From the NCBI GenBank assembly GCA_949358305.1, contig OX442317.1, positions 4,654,186-4,718,185 of the forward strand: 64,000 bases of DNA, read 5' to 3'. This document shows, one piece after another, positions 13,255 to 27,374 of the stretch. The notes under the pieces were generated by a model that was given only the letters and a program-made list of their open reading frames with translations, was not told where the DNA came from and ran no database searches. Position 1 is the stretch's first letter. The number at the start of each line of letters is the position of its first letter. This DNA is from Strigamia acuminata. Taxonomy: Eukaryota; Arthropoda; Chilopoda; Geophilomorpha; Linotaeniidae. Position numbers and translations under genes: made by a program.

Positions 13255-13260
13255 TTTATT
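13255..13260 (-). terminator. Polyadenylation signal of PHF21A
   Basis: TTTATT on the plus strand reads AATAAA on the transcribed minus strand, about 980 nt after the PHF21A stop. It is the last such signal before the DRAM2 5' region. Confidence 0.4.
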
Positions 13261-13526
13261 TTCTTTGAAATTTGAAAGTAAAATGAGTAAAACTTTGTAC
13301 AAAGGAGTATACACCACTCATGCACAACCTTACACTCAAGATCAAGACAGCATTCGTTTTTTTTCATTTTTAAGGTGGTGATGATAAAAAAAATATATTA
13401 ACTGCGTCACAACAAACACTTGCAAGGTTCCTTTAAAGACCAAGCCCCAAAAATGAAATAGAAATTAAGTTTTGCAACTTATTGCTTCAGACAGAACATA
13501 TTTAAAAAAAAAAAAATTTAAATACA

Positions 13527-13548
13527 GGGGGCGGGGGAGGGGGGGGGG
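13527..13548 (+). other. G-run, potential G-quadruplex
   Basis: Twenty-two bases with only a C and an A interrupting G, inside an otherwise very AT-rich 3' UTR. It contains four or more G-tracts of at least three bases, enough for an intramolecular quadruplex on the plus strand. The PHF21A transcript would carry the C-rich complement. Confidence 0.7.
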
Positions 13549-14241
13549 ATGAGCGCATTGGTCAAATTAAAAAAAAAACTTAAAATTAATTACAATAACA
13601 ACACAATTTTACAAATTATTTCCCTCAAGATTTTCACTATATAAATAATAAATAAGAGATTCATTTCATTTACTCAAAATGACTAGAATTAATATTACGT
13701 AACCAGCCGTAAATAATAATTAAAACTATGCAGTTTTTTTTTTTTAAAAAAAAACAAAAAAAAAGAAAAACAATACGACAACAACAACAAAAATGACTCA
13801 TTAATAGAAATATGACACAAAAATAAAACATGGAAGCACCTAGGATGCAATTCTGGCCTAGTTTGACTAGAACTAATGATATGTTTTTTTTTGTTTTTTT
13901 TTTGGTTTTAAATGTTTTTAGTTTCTTTTTCATCCGTTTGGCAACTTGAGTATTACAAACGTATTTTTATCTTGAAAGAAAAACCAAAACAAATCAAATA
14001 AATAAGACGGAAAAACAAAGATTGTAACACCTTGCGTCGGTCGGAAATAAAAAAAAGAAAAATCAAAGTATAAAATACATTACTTGACCCTTATCGTCTC
14101 ACTGTGATTATTTTTTAAATAAAAATACACTTTTTCTTTACACCTATAATTTGGAAACGGGGGGAGAAAAAGCGAAATAAATTACACCGTTCTCGTTCGA
14201 CGGCTTTTCTCAATTACAAAACCTAATTACCCAGACTATTC

Positions 14242-17200
14242 TCAGGATATTTGAAAATGTCTGATAAATTTCTTGAGCACATCTATAGATTCCTGAGTCT
14301 GTTGGGCACACTGATAAAGTTCGTTCCGTTTACGAATTTGAACCTAATAAGAAGAATTAAAAAATTACATTCTTACACTTTAACAGCACCGTAGCAAGCT
14401 TTGGCCACAGAAATGCAACAAAAATGCACTTTTTAAAGCAGAAAATGCACTTTTTAAAGCAGAAAATGCACTTCTTACAGCAGAAAATGGACTTTTTAAA
14501 GCAGAAGATGCATTTTTAGATTTTATTTAGACACAAAAACTCATTTTTCAAATTTTTTAGACACAAAAATGCCTTTTTTCAAATTTTTTAGACACAAAAT
14601 GCCCTTTTTCAGATTTTTTAGACAAAAATTCATTTTTTTCAAATTTTTTAGACACAAAATGCCATTTTTCAGATTTTTTAGACACAAAAATGCCTTTTTT
14701 TCAGAATTTTTAGCCACAAAAATTCTTTTTTTCAGTTTTTTAAACATAAAAATGCATTTTTTAGGCTTTTCAGAAATTAAAATGCCTTTTTTAGCATAGA
14801 AATTCATTTCTTACAGCTCCATAATTGCATTTTAAGGCATTTTTAGTCGCCGACAGCACAATTAAACACTTACAGCTATTGTTTCACCAAGCTGTTTTGC
14901 TTTTTGTTCCAATTGGCTCAGCTCGGATTTCAGCTCCAAACTCCTTTTTAACAGTCTTCTCTTCTCTTCCTCTTTCGCTAGTCAATTAAAAAGCAATTAT
15001 GACTCAAAAAGCGACAACCAAAAACACAAGCATCGAAAATTCACCAAATAACAACAAAAACATAAAATATAAAAAAAAAAAAAAAAAAATTACATCAAAT
15101 TACATCAAACTACGCACCAGCCTTGTGAGCAATATAGCTGTGCACAATGGCCAATTGACCGGGCCAATGAACAGGAGCCTTCTTCATCAACCGACATTTA
15201 GGACAAATCCAAGAACCGGAATATGAATCCGAAGGCGAGGAATCGATACAAGTCCGATGGAAGGCTAACAGGCACGTGTCGCAATGTAACAAATCTCCTC
15301 CATTTTGGCACACAGAGCACATTTCCGCCGAATCCTTCAAATTACAAATTTCATTCACAAAATAAAACCTCGCAAACAAAAAAACCCACTTCAATGCTTC
15401 CGTTTCGAATAGGAGGTCCCGTACCCCCGTTCGGCGACTGCCTATTCGAAGAACCATCTTCCGGCGTGGCAGGACAATTGCGGGCCGTAGAGCCCACATG
15501 GGGTCGACCACGTGGCTTCCTGAAGTTGAGTGGAAGTGGACTGGTTAAATAATTATTGGACTTTCTTTTCTTCTACATAAAAAAAACAAAAAAAAATTAG
15601 AAAAAAATATTTAAATATTTAAATTTTCGACAACTTACATCACCAGATAATTCCCAATTTCCATAACTAAACTGCGGATTCGCAGTCGTTCGTCTCTTTC
15701 TTTCCGATCGTCTGTTTTGTAACTCTGATAATGTATCGTGCGTTATAAGACCGAGAGCTGCCATGAAGTCTACTTTTTGCTACACAAAAGGTGTTTATCA
15801 TCAAAATAAATCAAAATTAAATCAAAAAAAATTAAATTCCTTACGAATAATTCTTTATTATGAACACTATTAGTAATGACAAGTGAGTTATTGGTCTTCT
15901 CCTCTTTTAGTGTGGTCACCGGTGATGCCCGTCTGACTCGGGCAGATACAGTTGGAGACGGAGATGAAGAGGGCAACCTAACTTGAGGCTGAAACGAGCG
16001 AATAAAAGTCATTAAATGCAATTATTTGTATTTGTATTTGTATTTTTTACTTGGACTAGGGTGGGCCTGAGGCACGGGGGAGGGTACTGGGGAACCCGAA
16101 TTGCGGGAGTCAAATTAAGTGCGGCAACGACTCCGCTGGTGTCTATCGTAACGTTGTTTTTTGGACTCGTCGACAAATACACGGGTTTGTTTTGTTCGTT
16201 CACGGCCATTTTGGAAACGAGTGTTGACGTGACTGTTACTGGAACTTGTTTTATGGTGAACAAATCGGATGTTTTCACCAATGAAAGTGGAGTTGTCTTG
16301 AAAAATTAATCAATAAATTAAAATACATTTTTCTACATTTTTATTTATTAGAATTTTTACTTGTACTGAGAGGTGATCGTGATTTACTTCCCGTTGCACG
16401 TGATGTGAATTAGTTTGATGTTTTATTTCGATTTCTTTCCTAAGTTGTTGGACAACTTGTTTCTAAAAAAGTTTTTCGAATAAAAACTAGTTAATTCATG
16501 TTTTCGTATCGTTTATATCCACTTTTTCCACCTGTTTATCACTTAGTGCCATAATTTCAGCTTGTAATTCGTGCAATTGTCTTTGCAGCAAGGCATTCTA
16601 CACAAGAAAAACAAAGAAAGATTTAAAAAAATTAAAAATTAAAACATTAAACGTCATCAAATTCGAATTCATAACTCATAAATAACTCCTTTAATTATGT
16701 TTTTTTTTCGAAAATTAATTTTTCTTCGGCTTGTCAAATCCAAAACTCGAATTAATCATGGGCAAAAACTGGCAAATCGATCGACAAACCGATCGATAAT
16801 TATCTTTTCTAAGTGCCAAGTTAACATTAACTTAAAAATAAAACTCGATTCGAGTCCATTTCCGTGAAATAAAAAGCGAACACTCGAAAAGGCAAATCGC
16901 TCGCAAACTAAAACTCTCCTCCCAAAGTGCGGCCCAAATTGATCCAAATTAGGCCCCGAACTTAGGCCTACTTTGTGCCCAACACAACTTGGCACAAAGA
17001 TCGATAAAATGACACACCAACTCTGCACACAATACCTGAGGATCGGCTTTCATCTTGGAAACAAGAATCTGTTTTCAAAAAGAAAGAAAAAAATTAGAAA
17101 TAAACTCGACGGAACGAAAAATCTAATCAATAAAAGCAAATTCGCATTCAAACAATCGATGCGAAACACAAATGATAAACACGACGAGAGAGAGAGAAAG

Positions 17201-17809
17201 AGAGAGAGACAGACAAGACGCAGGCAGTTCAATGTCCGATAAAAGTGCAGCAAAAGTGCCAACAACTTGACACAACTTCCTCCGACCGTCATTCTAGACC
17301 AAACCCGCGAGATGACCAGCACCAAAACCGCGGAAAAACTCATCCAAATTGAAAAATAAACACTAGCACTCGTCCGCATCATAAATTTTCAACCGGTTCA
17401 CATTTTCTCCATTTTTTTTTTATTACATATTTTTTATTGTTTAAAAAATGAAAATAAACTAATCAAAACTGGTTTATTGATTAAACACGACGATTTAGAT
17501 GTATTTTTCGTTAGGAAACGTTATGAAACGAGTGGAGATGATAATAAAAAAGATGAAAAAATGTCAATTGTGTACTCGTTTTGCACACATTTGCCAGCCG
17601 TGCATTTTGAATGGGTTTGGCTAAACTGATTGGGAGGCGAAATGCGGGCGATATCGAGGGTGATTTGTCGGCGGCTGCGTGCTGCTGCGACGAGTTTAGA
17701 TCGAGACATTTTGTGGGGATGAAAAAGTGTTGAAGAAAAGAGTTTGTAAACCCACCTGATGGCTCTGAATTGCTACTTTCAACTGCTGCTGCAAATTTTG
17801 CAGCTCCAT
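14242..17809 (-). CDS. PHF21A: PHD finger protein 21A (BHC80)
   Basis: BHC80 is a subunit of the LSD1-CoREST-HDAC corepressor; its PHD finger reads histone H3 unmodified at Lys4. The start at 17809 gives [18 protein letters not shown], then [11 protein letters not shown] and [20 protein letters not shown], the conserved coiled-coil N-terminus. A Pro/Ser/Thr-rich middle contains [14 protein letters not shown] and [19 protein letters not shown] nuclear block [19 protein letters not shown] is followed by a basic [12 protein letters not shown] segment. The PHD finger reads [16 protein letters not shown], then HRTC, then CPKC, and is followed by [17 protein letters not shown] as in vertebrates. 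It ends in a coiled coil with stop at 14242-14244. Shorter than human PHF21A (about 680 aa) because the middle is reduced. Divergent from NUP50. Confidence 0.93.
14530..14800. repeat. Intronic minisatellite in PHF21A, about 30-bp unit
   Basis: Six to eight copies of a degenerate unit with core TTTTTTAGACACAAAA followed by TGCC and a T-run. A weaker upstream array (AAAATGCACTTTTTAAAGC) starts near 14410. Both lie in the intron before the last coding exon. Open frames on both strands here are repeat artefacts. Confidence 0.85.
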
Positions 17810-18912
17810 TTTACATCAGATTGGCCGATTGTCCACTTTTGCTGACCGTTAACGGAGTTGCACAAAACTGGTTGCAAGTGTGGAGAAAATATATTCGAGG
17901 GGTGTTGAAAATTATTGTGTTCCCCAAACTCCACGGGCCGAAGCCATTTCACCGCCGACCGACTCGCCTGCGCCTCGCTCGATTACGGTCGATTCGGTCT
18001 CTCCTGGTCTTTGTAAGGGGGTAAAGAGTTTGGAAAAAGTTGCCACTGCAACCTACGTAAGTAATGGAATGAGTAGAAAACTGTAAACAAACTTCGGACA
18101 TGGATAAAAAGATTTTGCGGAGGGATTATTTAGTGTTGAATCAGAGCTCCGAATGAGGAGTAAAATGGCCGGCCCGATACCTTTAGTCGAATTCCCGGAT
18201 GAAGAACTTTGGCAAAAGATGGGTCGTTCGACTATTACGTCATTCGTGCTTTGGAGACGGGCGATTTTCGTGCTTTTCTGCGGTTCGCTGCGCGGCTGAT
18301 CCGTTTTTGTTGACAACTCGGACTAATAAAGACACGTTTTGGAAAATAAAATTTGTTTGCACTCGTATTTTATTCATTTCACCAACCGTGACGTAAATTA
18401 ACACCGGCCTTCAAATCGTTTCACATTTGAAATCAAATGGCCGCACTACTTTATTACGCCAGTTAGCAAATTTGCATTCATTCGCTTTCAAACTTTCACC
18501 GAACCTTTTCAAGCTCCTACTTAGACGTTCGCGACCGAAAAATGTCCCGCGTCATGCCCAAACTTTTCACCAGCAAACCTCTTTATAGCACTTTAAATTG
18601 AGATGCAAAATTTCGTGCCGCCAACTTTGTATTCCTACTTTCATCATGGCGGCCTTCTTTGAATGCTGAGTTGATGGTGAAAGCATCGGAAGATTATTTA
18701 GCACTTCACTAGCGATTGCAATAAACTCTTTTGTCCGTTTGACCAGTAAGTTGCCCATCAATCCGACCGGATCTTCTTATTTGACCCAATCAAACCGCTA
18801 TAAACCCCCAATAACGTGCCACTGACGTGAAAAAACGTCGAAGGTGGCATGCCGGGCACGTTAACGTTACCGCAAATCATTTCTCATTTCGCATTCCAAC
18901 CTTCTTGCAGAC
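17810..18912. promoter_or_regulatory. Divergent PHF21A/NUP50 5' region
   Basis: Start codons of PHF21A (-) and NUP50 (+) are 1.1 kb apart. The NUP50 ATG sits 2 bp after a good acceptor ending at 18910, so NUP50 has a noncoding 5' exon in this stretch. It is less AT-rich than its surroundings at 17930-18310, as expected of a promoter. Short frames here (for example ATGGCCGGCCCGATACC at 18167) have no recognised match and stop quickly. Confidence 0.5.
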
Positions 18913-20611
18913 ATGTCGAAACGCACCGCAACCACGCCGCTTCATCAAGATAACTGGGACCAGGAGGCCGACAAAGAAGAAGTATAATCAACAATACATT
19001 TATTCTCGCTTTATGAAACGTCAATTTCAATTTGTTTTCGCTTTCCCGTTGCAGGCTGGTTCGTTTACGAGTGCCACGACCGAAGAGATGAGTAGTCGGA
19101 CGGTTAAAAAGGCCCGAAGACGGATTTCAACCCCAGTAAAACACAAAAAAATTCGATATTTTGATTAATTTCTATCGATTTATTTGTATTTTTTCAAACA
19201 GGACACAAACGTGAACGATCGTTTAAATCAAATATCACGCACGAACGTTTTGTCGGGATTTACCGGTTTCACCTCGCTCCATAATTCCACCGCCTCGTCC
19301 AACCTTTTCCACTTCGGCCTCAGCGGCGCGAAAACGCCGACAGAGCTCAACGGCAACTCCGAGACAACAACCGGCAACGTGAGCATGACGACAAACTCAG
19401 TAACGGCGTCGGCCAGTGTTTTCAACAACCCGAACTCGACCTCCGACACGGAATCCACTCCCTCATTAAAACAAGCGACGACAGTCGGTGACTTCTTCCG
19501 TCGATTGCGCTTCCTCAACGAGGCGGTCGTCAAGTGGATCACGATGCACGTGCAGCAGAACCCGCATTGCGTTTTGACGCCCGTCTTTCGCGACTACGAG
19601 AAATATTATCTGGAGATGGAGCAGCGATTTCCAAATCTCATCTCGGTCACGCAACCAACGTGCGCCGCTTCCATGCAGAACGCGAGTCCCACTTCCATCG
19701 CTTCGGCTTCCCCGCCCAATTTGCAGCAACGGAGTCCCCTCACCGTCGACTGCGTGCGGCCGTTGGCGCAAGCGGCCGACATCATGCCCGGGCACTTTGA
19801 CGGCGGGAGAAACGTGTCGACCGGTCCGCCCATCCCGGTCGTGCCCATGGAGACGCACGGGGCCGAGGTGACCGACGCCGTGCCGGTGGTTATCGGCATC
19901 CCATCGACTAATTCCATCATGCAGCTGAAACCGCCCAAAATGGACGTGCTGAATACTAAGTACGGGCTGTAAAAACGAGAATAAAATGAGTTTTGTTGTA
20001 ATTTATTTATTCGTTCCTTTCTTTTCCGCAGTTCATCGACCAATAAGTTTACTTTTGCGACTGCGCCCACTGTTTCCGAAGCGCCGGCCAAGGATAGCGA
20101 CTCTGACGAGGAACCCGAAGGTGATTTTGTTTAAAATTTACAATTTAAAAGGCAAATGTGTTTAATTGTGATGTTTTGATTGTAGAACCGCAGGTGGTTG
20201 TGCCGATAGAGGAGGAAGGCTCGTTTTACAGCAAGAAATGCAAATTGTTCTACAAATACGAGGGGACGTTTATAGAAAAGGGAATTGGAATGTTGCATTT
20301 GAAGAAGTACGACGGCAAGTTGCAGCTATTGATTAGAGCGGATAATAATTTAGGTATGTGCGAGTCGGGTTAGTGTGTTTGCGGTTTTATTGACGTTTTT
20401 TGATTTCTTAGGGACTATCATGTTGAATATTATCGTTATACCGTCGTTTCCTATCGAGCGAATGGGGAAAAATAATGTCATGATCTGTTGCGTCCCCAAT
20501 CCGATATTAACACCCAAAATGGAGGCCAACACGGCGACTCCGTTGCTGATCAGAGTTTCATCGGCGGACGATGCGGACGAGCTTTTAGACAAGTTAAAAT
20601 CGAATTCTTGA
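18913..20611 (+). CDS. NUP50: Nucleoporin 50 (Npap60)
   Basis: A nuclear-basket nucleoporin that binds importin-alpha and Ran and speeds cargo release. Exon 1 reads MSKRTATTPLHQDNWDQEAD, matching the Nup50 importin-binding N-terminus. Exon 2 carries a basic cluster VKKARRRISTP. A large exon (from about 19202) has VLSGFTGFTSL and FG-type segments, then a conserved helix block FLNEAVVKWITMHVQQNPHC VLTPVFRDYEKY. The C-terminal exons form the Ran-binding domain: EEEGSFYSKKCKLFYKYEGT, FIEKGIGMLHLKKYDGKLQL, then GKNNVMICCVPNP and ADELLDKLKSNS, stop 20609-20611. Domain order and all motifs agree with human Nup50. Few classical FG repeats are visible in the middle. Confidence 0.93.
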
Positions 20612-21369
20612 AGTAGTTTTATTTTTTTTTTAAATTTAAATCGACTTTTCATCATCATTGGGTAAAATTTTACGTGATGGCGTAAATGTTTTTAATCAGA
20701 ATTTTTTTTTTTCAAAATTAATTTGTTTTTCTCTTCGTTTTGTATTATTTGTGTAAAAATAATAATACTAATAATAATAACAGCAAGTAGGAGAAAACCG
20801 AATTGAAATTATTTGACTACTTATTTTTTTTCGAACAGCTTCCATTATCAAATTATTATTTGTCGTAATAAACAGTGGTTAGTCAAAAGATCTCTATATA
20901 TTTCGTTTTTACCACCTTTTGGAATTTTTGTTTCCAATTTTTGTGTTATATTTCATAAAAAAAAATAATAATAATTGAATAAATTTTTTTCTTTCAAACA
21001 TTCCACACAAATGTTTTCATTACACAAGTGGACAATTTTGTTTGTCTTTTTACATTTCATGGACATTTGAAAAGCAAAAAACGATTTAAAATTGTAATCA
21101 CGATACCGTTAAAATCTTTGCATTCGATTTTCTAATTCCTCATCTCTCCCAAGATGTCATTTCGTGCACTGACCGCCGTCTTCGATCTACTACAAAAACC
21201 AAAAAAGTAACAAATTAAATTAAATTAAAGCTCAATTTGCGTCCTGCGATCATGGAAATGCCCAATTTTCTTCGTAAAACTGCAATCTCCGCGCACAAAC
21301 CCAACAAAACATGTCACCAGTGTGATTTAATGTGTACGGTTGAATGCAACAACAATTTGACCATAATTA
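20612..21369 (+). other. NUP50 3' UTR and convergent 3' UTR of the next gene
   Basis: No coding region seen. AT-rich, with several AATAAT/AATAAA-like signals (around 20865 and 20980). The NUP50 transcript and the minus-strand gene ending at 21370 converge here. Confidence 0.5.
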
Positions 21370-23033
21370 TCACATTTTATTCAAATTTCCGTCTTCTAGA
21401 GACCAAATATCGGTGGTAAACATTCTTTTTTCTTAAAAAAAAAAGCAAAAACCTTTCCATACATTTGATTCTCTAAAATCTGCCCATTCTTCTTGACCAA
21501 CGAGGATCCTATAAAAATCGAATCAATGACAATACCTCACTCCACCAATCAAAACTCGTTTACTTGTTTCATTCGAAAAATATCTCCTCCAGCAAGTGGA
21601 AGTGATGGAGGCAATGGAGGACGACGATAACCTCCCCAGGGTGGTGGGCATCTAAAAACCATCAAACAAAATCAATAAAACGCTCCAACCGGCGCTCGAA
21701 AACGTGACCAAACGCACGGAGGACATGGCATCACGGGCCACGCAGGCGCAAATTGCTGGCGAGACCAACCGTCCGGGTACGGGGCTTCCCAATACGGCGT
21801 CGGAGTCGGCCAAGGCGTCGGTGGATATGGAATCGCCATTTGCAAATGTGGGCCTTGAGTTCTTAATACGGGCGGGACTCTGAGCGGTGACACCGAATGA
21901 CAATGAGGATTCCAAACGCCGTTCCCGTGCCGAATCTCCACGTTTGGTGTCGGAGCGTGTCTGACTGTCGAAGGGTTGTTCGCGTGGTTCGGTTTCATCC
22001 CGTTGCGCCACCACGTTTCGCTGTTGGTCGGTTTTTTCGTGGTCGGTGACCCGTTCGCGTTCCATTGGTTGTTGTCTTCGCTGTACGAACGTTTTTTATG
22101 TCTGATGTTCAAGTATTTCAGCTGTTGTTTCAATTTCTGCACCTTGTAATGATCCTATTACCAAAACAAAACCGTTATTTATTATTTAACATCAAACATT
22201 TAGGCCTACTCCTTTCTGTTCGGCTAATTGCAAATAGTTTATCAGATATTCGCGAGCTCGTATCGAATTCCAAGGCAATTTCTCCAAAATGGTGGACATC
22301 CGAGGCAATTCCGGATCGGGGTCTTCTTCGTCCACTCGTTGATTAATCTATTACATGTAAAAAAAATTAATCAAATTTAATTATTTATATTTTTTTATTT
22401 ACCGTCGGCCTAAATCGTGGCACCGGGTCGCAATTCGTCTCGTCAACGATCCCGTCTTTGACATTTTCGTAGCCCAACGGCGTCTCTCTGCCGCTTTCGT
22501 CGCCGTCCGCCGCCGAATGCTGTTCGTTCGACACCTCCAGAAGACACGACGTGGACAAACTGCAGTAGAGGGCCCGCGCCCCGCCCGAATTGGGCGCCAC
22601 CGAGTCGCTCTGACCGGCGTTTTGGAAAACGCAATGCGCCGAGTGACACTGGTAACCACGATTGCGAGAACTCGAAACGATGTCTTCGGATTCTTCCAGA
22701 CATTCCTCGGGGTCGTCTTCGAACATGTCCAACGGGGCGTAGTTCTCGTCCACATCGTTCAGATTATTCACGTTTCCAACACTGACCCACACGTTGGCCT
22801 CAGCATTCAACCATTGGGTCCTGGTAATGTTGTGCGCAAGATCGTCCCCACTCGCCACTCCACGTCCGTCTAAAACGTCGCTCGATTGGCATTTAGAGAA
22901 CGCCGAATCCGAGTCGAGTACTTGAGCATCGGAAACGCAAACCTAGGTTGAATACAATTCAATTTCGCTCGTTTCGTTCAATAATTCGATTAAAAACTGA
23001 GTCAATTGTACAACCTGCGTGTCCCCGTCCATG
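21370..23033 (-). CDS. Unrecognised, largely disordered Pro-rich protein
   Basis: I do not recognise this protein. Splice signals link seven exons in frame. A tiny first exon, MDGDTQ (23016-23033), leads to an acidic part (NLNDVDENYAPLDMFEDDPE ECLEESED). Next comes RFRPTINQRVDEEDPDPELP RMSTILEKLPWNSIRAREYL, which looks like the only folded helical segment. Then DHYKVQKLKQQLKYLNIRHK with a basic patch, and a long Pro/Trp/His-rich tail (PYPPTPWPTPTPYW). The gene ends in short exons reading CPPPWGGYRRPPLPPSLPLA, GSSLVKKNGQILENQMYGK and FTTDIWSLEDGNLNKM with stop at 21370-21372. Composition suggests a nuclear or RNA-associated scaffold, but that is only inference. The last three exons are my reconstruction and less certain. 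Confidence 0.6.
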
Positions 23034-23450
23034 CCTTTTGGTCACTTTGAGCCAGGATTCGTAACGGAACCTAAACTGCTAATGGACTTTACTTTTAAGC
23101 CTGAAAAGGAAAAAATTGGGAGTTGAAATTAAATTAAATTCAAACATCGTTGAAATCAATGGAAATGTTTACCCAAAATCAATGTCCATCACGTTTGTCC
23201 TGTAAACCTTTTTTATTTTTAAATAAAGAATGTCGGCACATGCAGCATGCATTATTGTTATCTTGTGCTAATAATGCACACGACACAATGATGGAAAACG
23301 AAAGAAAAAGGAATTTCTCTTTTAATTGTATCGGCGTTTTAATTTCTTGTACTCCAAATATATTAGGTTAAAAAATATACATGACAGGTACTCAAATACA
23401 TCTTTTTTATTTATTTAAATAGAATATGGTCCCGTTTCATCCTGTTTATC

Positions 23451-25693
23451 CTAGATTTTATGATGTCTCCGTCTTTGACGCAAAGTAATACACAACAAAA
23501 GTGACGCCGTCACACCAAATAACTGCAATTTTAATTTTTTTTTTTAATTTTAATTTTTTAATTTCAAATTTCATATTTACTTGAATGAAAGTTGATGCTA
23601 GTAACGCCAAACCAATCACATGGATGCGTTCAACGAGCCATAAATGCAATTTTTCAAGGCAACCCTGTTTTTAATTTAAAAAAAAAAAATTCTAAATCCG
23701 AATAAAAACAAGGCATCGATCAAAGGTATGTAAACACATACTTGTTTATGATAAAACTCGGGATTTAGTTTCTTTCCGCAATCAGTTAAATTGGCTTGTG
23801 GTAGATTGCAGCACGAATCTGGCACCCAATCCGAATCGAGCCACGCATTGCTATGGAACCAGTCCGAGTAATTAACAACTCCACAGCACGCAAACTGTAA
23901 TCAAAATAAAAATCTAATTAATTTTTTTCCTTTATTTATTTTATTATTTAATTATTTTTCGTCTTTTACCTCGACCTGTAAATGATCCCAAGTTTGAGTG
24001 AATCCCCGCTCGTCTTGGGCGAGATATTTCACTTTAATACCGTGTTTGAATTCCTCCCTGAGAATGTCAGAAACCTTAACGTAAACATTACGTATTAAGT
24101 AAACTGATACGAATAAAAATTGCATTTTTCGATTGAAGATAGAGAAATTCTTACGTCGTATCTGTAAAAAAACATCAAAGCGCCAGCTGTGACTTCCAAA
24201 CTGAACACAATACTAGTCAGAATTAAATACTGCAAAGAGAAAAAGGTAAAATAAATAGATCGCATCAAATGAAAAATTAATGCTTGGAAACAGCGAAAAC
24301 AGCTGACTATTTAATTTACCGCACGAACAAATTGAATTTTAAATGTTTTCAGTTTATAGCTGTTAAATTGGCTGTAAATTTCTCTTTAAGTACCTAGAAT
24401 GAGGTATTTATTTTTTTATCCAACTAATTTCAGAGCTCGGCTTTAACAGGAAGTAAATAAGATGTTTGTTTTGTGTCTAGCAGAGAAGGATGGCTCTTTT
24501 CTATATAATTACTATCGTTTATTTAATGATTTGTTTCAGCATAAATGAAAATTGAATGTCTTGGTGTAATTCGTAATCAATGAGCCCATTCAAAATTTGA
24601 ATTCATGAAACATGAATTTCGATAAATTTGAGAATGTTTGATAAATATCTTTAATATCACCAAAATTTTGATGTTATTTCGATAAATTTTGATAAATTTC
24701 GACACCTTTTGGTAAGTTTAGACAATTTCTTGTTCAAATTTAGACAATTTTTGATAAAATCCGACAATTTCTAATAAATTCCGGCAAATTCCGATAAATT
24801 CCGGCAAATTCTGATAAATTCCAACAAATTTTTGATAAATTCCGGCAAATTCTGATAAATTCCAACAAATTTTTGATAAATTCCAGCAAATTCTGATAAA
24901 TTCCAACAAATTTTTGATAAATTCCGGCAAATTCTGATAAATTCCAACAAATTTTTGATAAATTCCGGCAAATTCTGATAAATTCCAACAAATTTTTGAT
25001 AAATTCCGGCAAATTCTGATAAATTCCAACAAATTTTTGATAAATTCCAGCAAATTCTGATAAATTCCAACAAATTTTTGATAAATTCCGGCAAATTCTG
25101 ATAAATTCCAACAAATTTTTGATAAATTCCGGCAAATTCTGATAAATTCCAACAAATTTTTGATAAATTCCTACAATATTTGATAAATTCCAACAATTTT
25201 TGAAAAATCCCAACAAGTTTCGATAAATTCCAACCATTTTTGATAAATTCCAACAATTTTTTATTAATTTCAAAATATTTTCTTATGAATTCCAACAAAT
25301 TTTTAAAAAACTCCACCAAATTAAAAAACAAAATTAACAAAACACCTTACCGTAATAAGCAGACACCTATTTTGAAACCAAGATCCACAATAACCAAAAA
25401 ATGCCAAAACGAAAGTCAGACTTCCCGCAGCAACACACAAACTATCGGCACTGAGCGCCGAGTACGACGGCAATAAATTAGCATAGCCACCGTAAGCTAC
25501 ATACAACCAAATGCCAACGCCCAAAATGGCACAACCTGCCAACTACAAACCAAAAAAAAACAAAAAAAAAAAACACAATTAACAAAAATAAAATAAAACA
25601 ACTAAAAATAAACACAAAAACTCATCTCACCCAAAAAATGACATTATATGTACAAAACGTGATCCTGATGCAGGTGTAACTACTTCGTCTCAT
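23451..25693 (-). CDS. Tetraspanin (complete)
   Basis: A four-helix membrane organiser. The start at 25693 gives MRRSSYTCIRITFCTYNVIF; the next exon has LAGCAILGVGIWLYVAYGGY. Helix 2 to 3 reads SLCVAAGSLTFVLAFFGYCG SWFQNRCLL, then YLILTSIVFSLEVTAGALMF. The large extracellular loop has the diagnostic CCG: FACCGVVNYSDWFHSNAWLD, then DSCCNLP and a later TDCGK and GCLEKLHLW. Helix 4 is followed by a very basic tail RQRRRHHKI, stop at 23451-23453. One intron holds a 41-bp minisatellite. Lengths and cysteine pattern fit the family (about 240-250 aa); the subfamily is not assigned. Confidence 0.88.
24700..25320. repeat. Intronic minisatellite, 41-bp dimeric unit
   Basis: A highly regular core at about 24780-25165 repeats a 41-bp unit made of a 20-bp half (CCGGCAAATTCTGATAAATT) and a 21-bp half (CCAACAAATTTTTGATAAAT plus T), roughly nine times, with decayed units on both flanks. 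Because 41 is not a multiple of 3 and the unit lacks stops on the minus strand, all three minus frames stay open for about 500 bp. These are not genes. The array lies in the tetraspanin intron after its second exon. Confidence 0.95.

Positions 25694-27374
<1,681 letters not shown>

Larger units (their letters stand above)
12844..14241 (-). other. DRAM2 5' region and PHF21A 3' UTR
   Basis: No ORF I would call coding. The part up to about 13190 should hold the DRAM2-like promoter and 5' UTR. The rest, read on the minus strand, follows the PHF21A stop and ends in an AATAAA (TTTATT at 13255-13260 on the plus strand), implying a PHF21A 3' UTR of about 1 kb. It is AT-rich with many A or T runs and one striking G-run at 13527-13548. 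Confidence 0.5.

Noticed and set aside
14541-14807. Minus-strand ORF of repeated LKNLKKGIL units
   Set aside because: Minisatellite read-through inside a PHF21A intron.
19466-20091. Minus-strand ORFs of 130 and 161 aa across NUP50
   Set aside because: Shadows of the GC-richer NUP50 exon, which has clear homology on the plus strand.
21652-22873. Alternative frames over the unrecognised Pro-rich gene (86-137 aa)
   Set aside because: Incompatible with the splice-linked frame; Arg-rich shadow compositions.
24780-25165. Regular repeats resembling a CRISPR array
   Set aside because: Contiguous tandem units without unique spacers, in a eukaryotic intron.
24718-25340. Three overlapping minus-strand ORFs of 145-189 aa (KICWNLSEFAGIYQKF repeats)
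   Set aside because: They are read-throughs of a 41-bp minisatellite in all three frames and lie in a tetraspanin intron.
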